Shown here piece after piece: positions 45,633 through 53,994 of a DNA stretch of 64,000 bases. Both the position numbers and the translations under genes were made by a program. The first letter of the stretch is position 1, and each line of letters opens with the position of its first letter. The DNA comes from Acidobacteria bacterium Ga0077551. GTDB lineage: Bacteria > Pseudomonadota > Alphaproteobacteria > Caulobacterales > Hyphomonadaceae. The stretch lies in NCBI GenBank assembly GCA_001464545.1, contig LNFC01000014.1, positions 372,001 through 436,000 of the forward strand, given 5' to 3'. The notes under the pieces were generated by a model, which was not told where the DNA came from, made no database searches, and worked only from the letters and a program-made list of their open reading frames with translations.

Positions 45633-46151
45633 ATGACAACAATCCTAGACCCGACCGATGAGCGAAAGCCCGTCGCCCGGCAGATAACGGCCAGAACGGG
45701 CACGCTGAGCGGCACAATCGGGCTTCTGGATATCCGCAAGCCGCGTGGGAATGTGCTGCTCGACGAGTTGGAGCGCCAGCTCAAGGCTGCAGCGCCCGGT
45801 GTGACCGTCAAGCGGTTCACCAAGCCCACGTTCACCAAGCCGTGCCCGGACGATATCCGGCGCGATATTGCGGGCCAGGTAGATTATCTGGTCGAAGCGC
45901 TGGCTGACTGAGGTTCCTGTACGACGTGCAGTCTGCACGACACAGTCTGGTTTGAAATCCAGGGAATCCCATCGGTCTCCATAGCGTCGTCCGAGTTTGA
46001 TGAGGCGGCAGATTTCCAGCGCAACGCACTCGGCATGCCGGAGGCGCGCTACATTCTCGTGCCGCATCCAATTCAGGATGCAACGGACGATGAAATGCGT
46101 GCAAAGGCACAGGCCGCGCTGCCCGCGATCCTCGAAGCGCTTACCCGCTGA
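45633..46151 (+). CDS. UGSC-family selenoprotein (in-frame TGA decoded as selenocysteine)
   Basis: 172 residues if the TGA at 45909-45911 is read as Sec93. The frame is open on both sides. Before it comes LLDIRKPRGNVLLDELERQL...VDYLVEALAD; after it come U-G-S-C-T-T-C-S-L-H-D-T-V and GMPEARYILVPHPIQD, ending LEALTR and TGA at 46149. This is the UGSC family, named for its Sec-Gly-Ser-Cys motif; many homologues have Cys at the Sec position. The motif resembles a redox CxxC. A SECIS-like hairpin starts six bases after the TGA. AAGGA lies seven bases before the ATG. selA, selB and selC lie immediately upstream. Ordinary gene calling would stop at residue 92. The substrate is unknown. Confidence 0.93.
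45917..45945 (+). promoter_or_regulatory. Bacterial SECIS hairpin
   Basis: Immediately downstream of the Sec TGA, a lower stem CTGT/ACAG (45917-45920 with 45942-45945) and a 6-bp upper stem CGTGCA/TGCACG (45925-45930 with 45934-45939) enclose the loop GTC. A small internal loop separates the stems. The apical loop starts with GU, as SelB requires in known bacterial SECIS elements. It begins 19 bases after the TGA, within the 16-37 range reported for such elements. The hairpin lies in coding sequence. Confidence 0.8.
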
Positions 46152-46270
46152 ATCCTCGGCCTTCCGGGAGCGGCGCGACGCGCTTCGAGGCCGCCTCAAG
46201 AAGTAGGACAAGCCGAGTTTTTCAAGCGCGCTTCCAGTAAGGAGGCGCAGAGCTAGCAAAAGAGAAGACG

Positions 46271-47560
46271 ATGCCTGCCATCTCCATGACACCGACTGAA
46301 GTTTCCGACTATATCGCCCAGGCGGGGCGAGATGCGTGGCTCGTCCCGGATGTGCCGGCGAACACGCCTCGGCGCAAAATCGCAAAAGTCGGCGTTATCG
46401 GCGCGGGCACGATGGGCGGCGGCATCTCCATGAACTTCGCGTCTGCCGGCATTCCGGTCTTGATACTGGAGCAAAAGCCGGAGGCGCTTGATCGCGGGAT
46501 GGAAGTGGTCCGCGTCAACTACCAGCGCAGCGCCGACAATGGCCGTTTTCCTCAGAGCGAAGTCGCCGAACGCATGGGTCGCCTCGCTGGCACCATGGAG
46601 ATGGAGGCCTTGGCCAATTGCGACCTGGTGATCGAAGCTGTGTTCGAAGACATGGCATTGAAGAAGCAGATATTCACTGACCTTGACCGAATTCTGAAGC
46701 CCGGAGCCATCCTCGCGACCAATACCTCCGCGCTCGATATCGATGAGATCGCGAGCGTCACGAAGCGCCCGCAGGATGTGATCGGGCTCCACTTCTTCTC
46801 GCCCGCGAATGTGATGAAATTGCTCGAAATTGTCCGCGCGGATCATACGGCCAATGACGTGATCGCAACCTGCATGGATCTGGCCCGGACCATCAACAAG
46901 ATCGCGGTGCTGGTGGGCGTCTGCCCGGGCTTCGTCGGCAACCGCATCCTGTTTGCGCGCCAGGCGCAAGCTCAGAGACTTGTCGCACAAGGCGCCATGC
47001 CCTGGGATGTGGATGCCGCACTGAACACGTTCGGGTTTCGAATGGGGCCGTACCAGATGTCCGATCTGGCGGGTCTGGATATCGGTTGGAAGAAAGGCGC
47101 GAAGACGGCAAACCCGGTCCGGGATGCCTTGTGTGAACTGGACCGACGGGGCCAGAAAACCGGCGCAGGCTATTACGATTATGATGAGAGCCGCCGCCCT
47201 ATTCCGTCAGACGTCACCGCGAAGATCATCGCAGAAATCACAGGTGTTTCGGCTGGTAGCGCGCCGGGCCCGGATGAGATCATTGCCGACTGCATCCATC
47301 CGATGATCAACGAAGGCCTCAAGATACTCGAAGAGAAGAAAGCGCAACGCGCCTCCGACATCGATATTGTCTGGCTGAATGGCTATGGCTGGCCCGCCGA
47401 CAAGGGCGGACCGATGCTCTACGGCGACATGGTCGGCGCCGAGACGGTGTTGGCAACGATGGAGCGCCTCGGAGCGTCAGACGAGCGGTTTGCTCCGTCC
47501 GCAACGCTCAAGCGCCTTGCCAGGGATGGCGGCCGCTTCATTGACGTGCAGCCTGGTTGA
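46271..47560 (+). CDS. 3-hydroxyacyl-CoA dehydrogenase (monofunctional, without hydratase domain)
   Basis: A 429-residue protein. The NAD domain has GVIGAGTMGGGISMNFASAG, followed by the catalytic block HFFSPANVMKLLEIVR (His-Glu pair) and two C-terminal helical domains (GFVGNRILFARQAQA; GLKILEEKKAQRASDIDIVWLNGYGWP). This is the dehydrogenase half of a FadB-type protein without the N-terminal crotonase domain. It oxidises 3-hydroxyacyl-CoA to 3-oxoacyl-CoA with NAD+. It lies 119 bases after the selenoprotein gene and overlaps the next gene by one base. Its place here suggests that the selenoprotein group works on a CoA-linked or alcohol catabolic route. Confidence 0.9.
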   Translation: MPAISMTPTEVSDYIAQAGRDAWLVPDVPANTPRRKIAKVGVIGAGTMGGGISMNFASAGIPVLILEQKPEALDRGMEVVRVNYQRSADNGRFPQSEVAERMGRLAGTMEMEALANCDLVIEAVFEDMALKKQIFTDLDRILKPGAILATNTSALDIDEIASVTKRPQDVIGLHFFSPANVMKLLEIVRADHTANDVIATCMDLARTINKIAVLVGVCPGFVGNRILFARQAQAQRLVAQGAMPWDVDAALNTFGFRMGPYQMSDLAGLDIGWKKGAKTANPVRDALCELDRRGQKTGAGYYDYDESRRPIPSDVTAKIIAEITGVSAGSAPGPDEIIADCIHPMINEGLKILEEKKAQRASDIDIVWLNGYGWPADKGGPMLYGDMVGAETVLATMERLGASDERFAPSATLKRLARDGGRFIDVQPG

Positions 47561-49122
47561 TGAACGAGGCGCCACGGCCGTTTGCCGGCGAGTACGACTA
47601 CATTATTGCCGGCGCCGGCTCGGCCGGTTGCGTGGTTGCCAATCGCCTGTCGGCTGACCCTTCAAAAAGGGTGCTGCTGCTCGAAGCTGGCGGGCAGGAC
47701 AACTGGATCTGGTACCATGTCCCGGTCGGCTACCTGTTTGCGATCGGTAACCCGCGTTCCGACTGGATGTTTGAAACGACGCCGCAGCCTGGCCTTAACG
47801 GGCGGGCCCTCGCCTATCCGCGCGGGAAGGTGATCGGCGGCTCGTCAGCGATCAACGCCATGATCACCATGCGCGGCCAGGCCGCGGACTATGACGCCTG
47901 GCGCGATAGCGGGCTGCCAGGTTGGGGGTGGGACGATGTCTTGCCGGTGTTTCGCGACATCGAAGACCATTTCCTCGGTGAAAGCGAAGTGCACGGCGTC
48001 GGCGGGGAATGGCGCGTTGAGGCGCCCCGCGTGCAGTGGCAGATCCTGGACGCCGTTCGCGACGCCGCGCTGGAAATGGGAATCCCCAAAACGCCGGACT
48101 TCAACACGGGAGACAATGAAGGCTCCGGCTATTTCCACGTCAACCAGAAGGCCGGACGCCGCTGGTCTGCCGCGCGGGGCTTTCTGAAGCCCGCAAGAAG
48201 CCGCGCCAACCTGCGTCTGGAAACCGGCGCGCTGATCGAGCGTGTGACGGTCGCCGACGGCCGCGCGTCGGGACTGATCTTCAGGCAAAACGGACAGCGT
48301 TTCACGGTTGCCGCGCATGCCGAGATCATCCTGTGCGCGGGGGCAATCGGCAGCCCGCAAATCCTGCAGCGTTCCGGCATCGGCCCCGCGCCGGTTCTGG
48401 CGCAAGCGGGCATCGCGCCGATCCTGGATTTACCGGGCGTCGGCGCCAATCTTCAGGACCATCTCCAGCAGCGCGCCATCTACAAGGTTTCAGGCGGCGA
48501 AACGCTCAACCAGATCTATTACGCCCAGTTCGGCAAGGTTCAGATGGGTTTGGACTATGCCTTCCGCCGGCGCGGCCCGTTGACCATGGCGCCGTCACAG
48601 CTCGGCATCTTCGCGCGCTCGGATGAAAGGCAGGCGAGGGCGAACGTACAGTTTCACGTGCAGCCCTTGTCGCTCGACAAGTTCGGCGAGCCATTGCACC
48701 GGTTTCCGGCCATCACAGTGGCCGCCTGCAACCTGCGCCCGACATCGCGGGGGTCAGTCAGGATCCCGTCCGGCGATCCCGCCGCAGCCCCGGTGATCGA
48801 CCCAAATTATCTTGATACGGACGAAGACAGACAGGTTACCGCCGATGCGATTCAGTTGACGCGGCGGCTGATGCAACAGCCCGCACTGGCGCGGTTCAGT
48901 CCTGACGAATTTGTTCCTGGTCCCGCGTCGGCTGGCAGGGACTTGTCTCAGGTCGCCGGCGACATCGGCACCACGATCTTCCACCCGGTGGGCACCGCAA
49001 AGATGGGGCGCGTCGACGACCCCATGGCGGTCGTCGATGCATCGGTGATGCCTCAGATAACGTCCGGCAACACAAATACGCCGACCATCATGATCGCGGC
49101 CAAAGGCGCGGCAATGATCTAG
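47560..49122 (+). CDS. GMC-family FAD-dependent alcohol dehydrogenase (choline dehydrogenase-like)
   Basis: A 520-residue glucose-methanol-choline oxidoreductase. The N-terminal FAD motif is DYIIAGAGSAGCVVANRLS and the GMC signature is YPRGKVIGGSSAINAMITMRG. The second signature GAIGSPQILQRSGIGP follows, and the C-terminal catalytic pair is in TIFHPVGTAKMG and SGNTNTPTIMIAAKGA. It oxidises a primary or secondary alcohol; the substrate is unknown. The ATG at 47560 overlaps the dehydrogenase stop by one base. It is the last gene before a 595-base gap, so it probably ends the operon. Confidence 0.92.
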   Translation: MNEAPRPFAGEYDYIIAGAGSAGCVVANRLSADPSKRVLLLEAGGQDNWIWYHVPVGYLFAIGNPRSDWMFETTPQPGLNGRALAYPRGKVIGGSSAINAMITMRGQAADYDAWRDSGLPGWGWDDVLPVFRDIEDHFLGESEVHGVGGEWRVEAPRVQWQILDAVRDAALEMGIPKTPDFNTGDNEGSGYFHVNQKAGRRWSAARGFLKPARSRANLRLETGALIERVTVADGRASGLIFRQNGQRFTVAAHAEIILCAGAIGSPQILQRSGIGPAPVLAQAGIAPILDLPGVGANLQDHLQQRAIYKVSGGETLNQIYYAQFGKVQMGLDYAFRRRGPLTMAPSQLGIFARSDERQARANVQFHVQPLSLDKFGEPLHRFPAITVAACNLRPTSRGSVRIPSGDPAAAPVIDPNYLDTDEDRQVTADAIQLTRRLMQQPALARFSPDEFVPGPASAGRDLSQVAGDIGTTIFHPVGTAKMGRVDDPMAVVDASVMPQITSGNTNTPTIMIAAKGAAMI

Positions 49123-49717
49123 GCGGCTTCGTGGCGCCTTATTTTCAAGCCACTCCGGTTGAACGGCTCGCGCCAAACCACCCTTTCAATTCGGAAAGAC
49201 ACCCCCTGCCGAGTTTGGCTCAATCGCCGAAACAACTCCCCGGAAATGCACGGCTGACTTCAGTGCTTCGCGTCCGGATCCCCCATAGTCCGCCTTGCCA
49301 AAGCGCACCCCGCGACGAGGGCGCAACTCCGCTGCGTACATCATGCTTCCCTGAGACTGGCGGTGCTGTCAGTCCAATGCGAACCCGACTCCGCTTGTCG
49401 CGGGTCAGCAGGTGTTAGACAACGAGACGTTCGCGCGTTGACAGAAGACATCGGGCATACATCAGTACGCCAAGCTGGATGAGCTCGGGCGAGGTGTTGA
49501 AGTTTCGGAACGGATTTTGGGCGATCTACTCAAACTACGCTCCCGAAATCACCGGCTCACCCCCATTTGCTCTGATAATGTCGCCGGGACATCCACCTCG
49601 CGATTCAGCCGCGCCGGAACAACTACCCGCGTCGGACTAAGTAGACTTGCGGATAGGAGATGCACGCAACTGCCACCAGTTTTGGGTCGTACGCTGCAAC
49701 CCGAAACGGAAGACCAA
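49123..49717. other. Long intergenic region, no gene recognised
   Basis: 595 bases without a convincing coding frame. Frames running through it (for example the in-frame extension of the next gene back to 49517) show no family-like sequence and lack ribosome-binding sites. A TTGACA hexamer occurs at 49438-49443, but I find no well-spaced -10 partner. The composition is less GC-biased than that of neighbouring genes. It separates the selenium-associated operon from an unrelated operon and may be an old insertion or rearrangement scar. Confidence 0.5.
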
Positions 49718-51766
49718 ATGTTTCTGGATTTGAATCAGTCCTGCATCAAGGTATGGATGGCTGCCGCCTTCACCCTTGTGGCCGCTGCCTCAGGATGCGC
49801 GACGGCGCCCGCCGCGCCGGATTCAGGAATTCCAGCCTGGACAAGTCCGAAAGATTGTTTCAGCCGCAATGTCGTCGCGACCGATCCGAATGCGGAGCGT
49901 ATGGCGATGGTCTGCTCAGGCCCGGAAGCGGCAGCAGATCCGAACCGGAGCGGCGTGGAGCGGGCAACCGCCTATTTCAACGCGGCCTCCGGATACAACC
50001 TTCTCGGCGAGCGGGGCACGACATCGCTTGCCTGCGAGACGACCAGCGCTTGCTACCAGTTTGCCCTGAACCTCGTTGAGAAGTCGTTCGTAAACCAGGA
50101 GGATGCGCTCGTTCGCAAGGACAATGCCTCCTCGATTGAGGAGATTGATGAGCGCTTCATCCTGCGCCGCAGGCTTGCACAGGCGCGCGCCCTGGCCGGC
50201 ACTGCTGTGTCAGGCAGCCCGGCCTGCGCTGAACCGGATCAATGTCTTGGCGCCGCTACCGCCGCGCTAACGACACAGGACCTCGCCGCGATGGCTGCCC
50301 GAAAGGATGACCCGATTGCGGCGTTCGCCTGTCAGGGTCTCGAACTTAACGCGCAGATCAGCCAGCTGCGAGGCGCAGAGCACGAATACGCGGCCGTAAC
50401 CGATCTGCGGCAGATCATCCGGGCGTGCCCGTCATTTGCGGCAAGTGCTACCGAGACGCTGGCGAAGATCGCGTACAACCACGGTGAGCAGCTTCGCGGG
50501 TCCATGACGGCCTCGGCTGCGGCCAACGCGCCGCCATCCCAATCTGCTGCCCTTGGCCTGTCCGCTGTGTCGAGTTACCGGGATGCCTTGCGCTCGGAAT
50601 CCGTCCGTCTCCCCGCCTATCGGGGTCTCGGCGCCGTCTATCTTGCGCTCGCCGGTCTTGAGCCGGGGAAGGCTGGCGAACATTTCGGGGCGGCCAAAGA
50701 CGCGTTTGATGCCGCCCAGAAGATCAGTGCCGCGATGCCGGATGACGCGCACGCCAAAGACCTGGAGCAGCTCGGCGTCAGCTACCTGAGCCTTGCCGGC
50801 GCCAAGCGCCCCGTCGATGAACTGGAGCAGGAACGCCTGATCGATGCTGCCATTCGCGTCCTTATGAAGTCCACTTCGCTGTCGCCGACTTATGATCGCC
50901 AGATTATCCTCGGCGAAGCCTACGAGCTGGCGGGCCGCCGCGAGGAGGCCGAAACCGTCTATCGTAACGCGCTGGCTTCCGGGCAAAGCGCTGACCATGA
51001 AGCAGCCACCTTGTCCCTAGCCAGGCTACTGGAACGTACCGGCAAGGCGGAGGAAGCCCTCTCTGTACTTCAGAAGGCTTCTGCTTCCGGCCTCCAAGCT
51101 GCATCTGTCCGCTATGAGATCGGCCGGCTGCAGTTCGGCAAATCCGATTTTCCAGGCGCGATTGATGCGCTGTCGCCGGTCGCCGGAACGCTCCCGGCTG
51201 CGCAGACCTCTGAGGCGCAATACATGCTGAGTGTCGCCGAAACAGTGCTTCGGGGGACCGGCTGGCAGGCGCGGGCGCGCGCCTATGCAGATGACGCGGC
51301 GCAAGCGAACAGCTTTTCGGCAAAGTATGCGCGCCAGGCCTGCCTGTCCCATATCCTTGCCAGCGGGCCGGACGTGAAATCAGGCGCCAGCCTGCAGCGC
51401 TGCCCTGCCGGCGATACGGCAGAAAGGCATCTCCTGAGGGGCATGTATTTCCTGAAGCAGGCGCAGCTTATCGATGTGTCTGCCTACGACATAGCGTCCC
51501 AAGACTACTGGCGCAGCGTCCTCAGACTCGCGCAGGATGCTTTCCAGTCAGGTGAAGCAGCCCTGAAAGCGCGCCCCGAGGCCAACGCTAACCCTCGATT
51601 TGACGACCTCGGCCGCGTGATCGATCTCGCTGCCGTGCTGGCCCAGGGCAAACTGGTCGTCGAGCGCTGCCGCCGGGATGCCTCCGTTGAAGCCGGATCG
51701 CAGACCTGGAAAGATCTGGAAGCGTTCTACGGACACTACGGAGTTCTCAAATGCTCCGCATCCTGA
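49718..51766 (+). CDS. TPR-repeat lipoprotein
   Basis: A 682-residue protein with a lipoprotein signal (AAFTLVAAASGC, C27) and a body of Ala/Leu/Glu-rich helical hairpins typical of tetratricopeptide repeats. The clearest repeats are at about residues 385-540 (AYRGLGAVYLALAGLEPGKAGEHFGAAKDAFDAA; QIILGEAYELAGRREEAETVYRNALASG; AATLSLARLLERTGKAEEALSVLQKA). Two Cys-containing segments near the start (DCFSRN, ACETTSACYQFALNLV) may form disulfides. It is probably anchored in the outer or inner membrane facing the periplasm and acts as a scaffold. The ATG at 49718 has ACGGAAG upstream. It is the first of three closely spaced genes. Confidence 0.8.
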   Translation: MFLDLNQSCIKVWMAAAFTLVAAASGCATAPAAPDSGIPAWTSPKDCFSRNVVATDPNAERMAMVCSGPEAAADPNRSGVERATAYFNAASGYNLLGERGTTSLACETTSACYQFALNLVEKSFVNQEDALVRKDNASSIEEIDERFILRRRLAQARALAGTAVSGSPACAEPDQCLGAATAALTTQDLAAMAARKDDPIAAFACQGLELNAQISQLRGAEHEYAAVTDLRQIIRACPSFAASATETLAKIAYNHGEQLRGSMTASAAANAPPSQSAALGLSAVSSYRDALRSESVRLPAYRGLGAVYLALAGLEPGKAGEHFGAAKDAFDAAQKISAAMPDDAHAKDLEQLGVSYLSLAGAKRPVDELEQERLIDAAIRVLMKSTSLSPTYDRQIILGEAYELAGRREEAETVYRNALASGQSADHEAATLSLARLLERTGKAEEALSVLQKASASGLQAASVRYEIGRLQFGKSDFPGAIDALSPVAGTLPAAQTSEAQYMLSVAETVLRGTGWQARARAYADDAAQANSFSAKYARQACLSHILASGPDVKSGASLQRCPAGDTAERHLLRGMYFLKQAQLIDVSAYDIASQDYWRSVLRLAQDAFQSGEAALKARPEANANPRFDDLGRVIDLAAVLAQGKLVVERCRRDASVEAGSQTWKDLEAFYGHYGVLKCSAS

Positions 51767-51845
51767 CCACTCAACATTACCTTGCCGAGCTGACCCGGGC
51801 GACCGCCTCAAGGGGCTGCACCTTCCTGTTCTGGAGACCTGAACC

Positions 51846-52412
51846 ATGACGCCCACCAGAGAACCCGATCATTCTGACGAACTCATCTTCCAGCCCGTCC
51901 CGACGCGCGAAGACATGCAGGCGCTTTCGCAGGAGGCGAAGCAGGCGAAGACAGGCCGCGCCAGGTTGCTGGTGGCTGTAGTCTTCCTCGTGGGCATGGT
52001 CGCAGCCGGTGGCATCGGCATGGCGATGGTCAAGCAGAACGCCGCGGCCACAATCGAAAAGGCTGAGGTCGAAGTTGCCCGGCTGACCAGGCTGCTTGCG
52101 GAGAAAGACACCCAGTCAGTTGCCCAGATGCAGAAGATCGATGAGCAGAAGGCGCAGCTTGACGCCTACGCGCCCTTTCAGAGTATCGTAACGCTTCAGC
52201 AGCAATCCGACCAGCTGGAGTTCGAAATCGCGCAGCTGCTTGCCGAGCCGAGCCGCGTTGGGGCCCCCAAGAAGCTGACTGAAATTCCGCCTGACGTCGA
52301 ATGGCTCGATACGACCATCTCGGCACTGACGGCCCGGCGAAATAAGCTCCAGCAGATGAAGGCCGCCGTCGCCGCCTGGCCGCCCGCCCCGACATCCCCC
52401 CGTCCCGATTGA
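51846..52412 (+). CDS. Single-pass membrane protein with coiled coil
   Basis: A 188-residue protein. The short charged cytoplasmic N-terminus contains DELIFQPVPTREDMQALSQEAKQAKTGRARL. One membrane helix at about residues 38-60 (LLVAVVFLVGMVAAGGIGMAMV) is followed by a heptad-like coiled coil, IEKAEVEVARLTRLLAEKDTQSVAQMQKIDEQKAQLDAY, and a helical tail. I do not recognise the family. It lies between a TPR lipoprotein and a TerB-like protein and could bridge the periplasm and cytoplasm. Confidence 0.7.
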   Translation: MTPTREPDHSDELIFQPVPTREDMQALSQEAKQAKTGRARLLVAVVFLVGMVAAGGIGMAMVKQNAAATIEKAEVEVARLTRLLAEKDTQSVAQMQKIDEQKAQLDAYAPFQSIVTLQQQSDQLEFEIAQLLAEPSRVGAPKKLTEIPPDVEWLDTTISALTARRNKLQQMKAAVAAWPPAPTSPRPD

Positions 52413-52441
52413 ACGCAAACCGACAAAGAGGAACCACGCTC

Positions 52442-52945
52442 ATGAGCGAGCTGATCGAAGGGGCCGGCGAGTTGTTCGCGCCCGTCATAACCGAAAAGAA
52501 GCAGCCCTTCAGCTTGAAGGAACTCGTCTCCGAGTTTCCGAACAATCAGAGCGACTGGTCGATACCGGAAGCCTTTTTCTGTCTCGTCCTGTCGGCTGCC
52601 CTGGCAGATGGGAAGATGGCGCAGCAGGAGACTGAAGAACTCAGGGCCCTGTCGCACCGCTCACGCATCCTGCGCAACCTTGATCCGAATGAACTGGCCG
52701 CCCTGAACCGCACCGTCGTGAAGCGTCGTACAGACCGGCCCGAATGGCTAAGCGAAGCTTCCCGCGCGCTCCCGCATGATATGCATCTCTCGGCGTTCGT
52801 GCACTGCCTCGACATCTGCCTGGCCGATGGCGCGATGGTTGCAGCCGAGGCAGACTTTCTGGAAAGCCTGCTTGAGCAACTTGCCGTCAGCGAAGATGAT
52901 GCCCGCCAGGCGACCCGGATCCTGTCGATTAAGAACAGGTACTGA
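52442..52945 (+). CDS. TerB-like cytoplasmic protein
   Basis: A 167-residue all-helical protein with two copies of a pattern typical of TerB/tellurite-resistance-like domains: FFCLVLSAALADGKMAQQETEELRAL and CLDICLADGAMVAAEADFLESLLEQLAVS. Each has an acidic ADGxM turn that in TerB contributes to metal binding. The ATG at 52442 is favoured by AGAGGAA upstream; the frame is open 11 codons further back and would overlap the preceding gene. No signal peptide is present. The role is unknown; stress or envelope sensing are possibilities. Confidence 0.7.
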   Translation: MSELIEGAGELFAPVITEKKQPFSLKELVSEFPNNQSDWSIPEAFFCLVLSAALADGKMAQQETEELRALSHRSRILRNLDPNELAALNRTVVKRRTDRPEWLSEASRALPHDMHLSAFVHCLDICLADGAMVAAEADFLESLLEQLAVSEDDARQATRILSIKNRY

Positions 52946-53061
52946 CTGGCCCCGAACGGACCGAGGTCCTTATCCTGGCCAGAGCGTCCTCGATTCAGAA
53001 GATGAGCGCGGGTAAGAAGGACCGCATTCCTGCCAGATGGCTAAGAGCGAGGACCAGACGT

Positions 53062-53994
53062 ATGGTTGAAGGAGAGACCGCGCGGGATCCATTCGCCAGT
53101 TTACTGGACCTTGTCGGGCGACCTGCGCACCGGTGCGCTGTTGTCCATCCGGTTGATGCGCTCTCCCTATCCGGCGCACTCGAGGCACAGAAGCTTGGCC
53201 TCATCGATCCCATCCTTGTTGGCCACCGGGACAAGATAATGGCAGCGGCCGACGCCGCCGCGCTCGATGTCTCGCGACTGGAATTTGTCGAGGCGTCGCA
53301 TAGCCATGCGGCGGCGGATGAAGCGGTCCGGCTGGCAGCAGGCGGCCGTGTGTCGATCCTGATGAAGGGCCATATCGCAACCAGCGAGCTGATGGCAGCC
53401 TGCGTCCGGCGGGAAGGCGGCCTGCGTACGCAGCGGCGAATGAGCCATGTGTTCGTGCTGGAGACGCCCGCATGGCCGAAATGGATCCTTATATCCGACG
53501 GCGCCCTCAATATTGCGCCGGACCTTCTAACGAAACGCTGGATCACGCAGAACGCGATCGACCTTGCCAATGCGCTGGGTATCGACACCCCGCTTACCGC
53601 CATCTTGTCGGCAACCGAGCTTGTCGATCCGGCGATCACTTCAACCATAGATGCAGCAGCGCTTTGCAAGATGGCCGACCGCGGCCAGATCCTCGGCGGT
53701 ATCCTGGACGGGCCGCTCGCCTTCGATCTCGCGATCTCGCCGGAGGCAGCCCTTGCCAAAGGCTTGAAGTCACCCGTTGCAGGCGCCGCAGATATCCTCA
53801 TCGTTCCGGGGATCGAGGCCGGCAACATGCTGGCCAAACAGCTCGACTATCTCGCCGGTGCTGAAGCTGCAGGTATCATCCTTGGTGCCAAGGTGCCGAT
53901 TGTCCTGACCAGCCGTGCAGACAGCCCGGCAGAGCGGGCAGCCTCGGCAGCCCTGGCGGCGGCCTATCTCGCCTGGCAGGACAGGCCTGCATGA
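53062..53994 (+). CDS. pta: Phosphate acetyltransferase (short form)
   Basis: A 310-residue PTA/PTB-family acyltransferase: CAVVHPVDALSLSGALEAQKLGLIDPILVG, VSILMKGHIATSELM, SDGALNIAPDLLTKRWITQNAIDLANALG and DILIVPGIEAGNMLAKQL. It interconverts acetyl-CoA and acetyl phosphate, or a related acyl pair. It lacks the N-terminal regulatory domain of long Pta, which is normal for the short class. The ATG at 53062 is preferred because GAGGA lies nine bases upstream; an ATG at 53002 is an alternative. Its stop overlaps the kinase ATG by four bases. It probably supplies or uses acetyl phosphate together with the phosphoketolase-like enzyme nearby. Confidence 0.88.
   Translation: MVEGETARDPFASLLDLVGRPAHRCAVVHPVDALSLSGALEAQKLGLIDPILVGHRDKIMAAADAAALDVSRLEFVEASHSHAAADEAVRLAAGGRVSILMKGHIATSELMAACVRREGGLRTQRRMSHVFVLETPAWPKWILISDGALNIAPDLLTKRWITQNAIDLANALGIDTPLTAILSATELVDPAITSTIDAAALCKMADRGQILGGILDGPLAFDLAISPEAALAKGLKSPVAGAADILIVPGIEAGNMLAKQLDYLAGAEAAGIILGAKVPIVLTSRADSPAERAASAALAAAYLAWQDRPA

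Noticed and set aside
46149..46151. Second TGA at the end of the UGSC gene as another Sec codon
   Set aside because: The frame continues after it, but with low-complexity Arg/Pro-rich residues and no conserved motif; the family normally ends near here and no SECIS-like hairpin with a GU loop follows.
46152..46220. Terminator after the selenoprotein gene
   Set aside because: A GC-rich inverted repeat (CGGCCT with AGGCCG) is present, but the T run lies too far downstream, so a functional intrinsic terminator is not supported.
49261..49310. tRNA-like 3' end in the intergenic region
   Set aside because: A stretch slightly resembling a tRNA T arm and acceptor end was noted, but no matching 5' half, anticodon arm or clean stems could be built.
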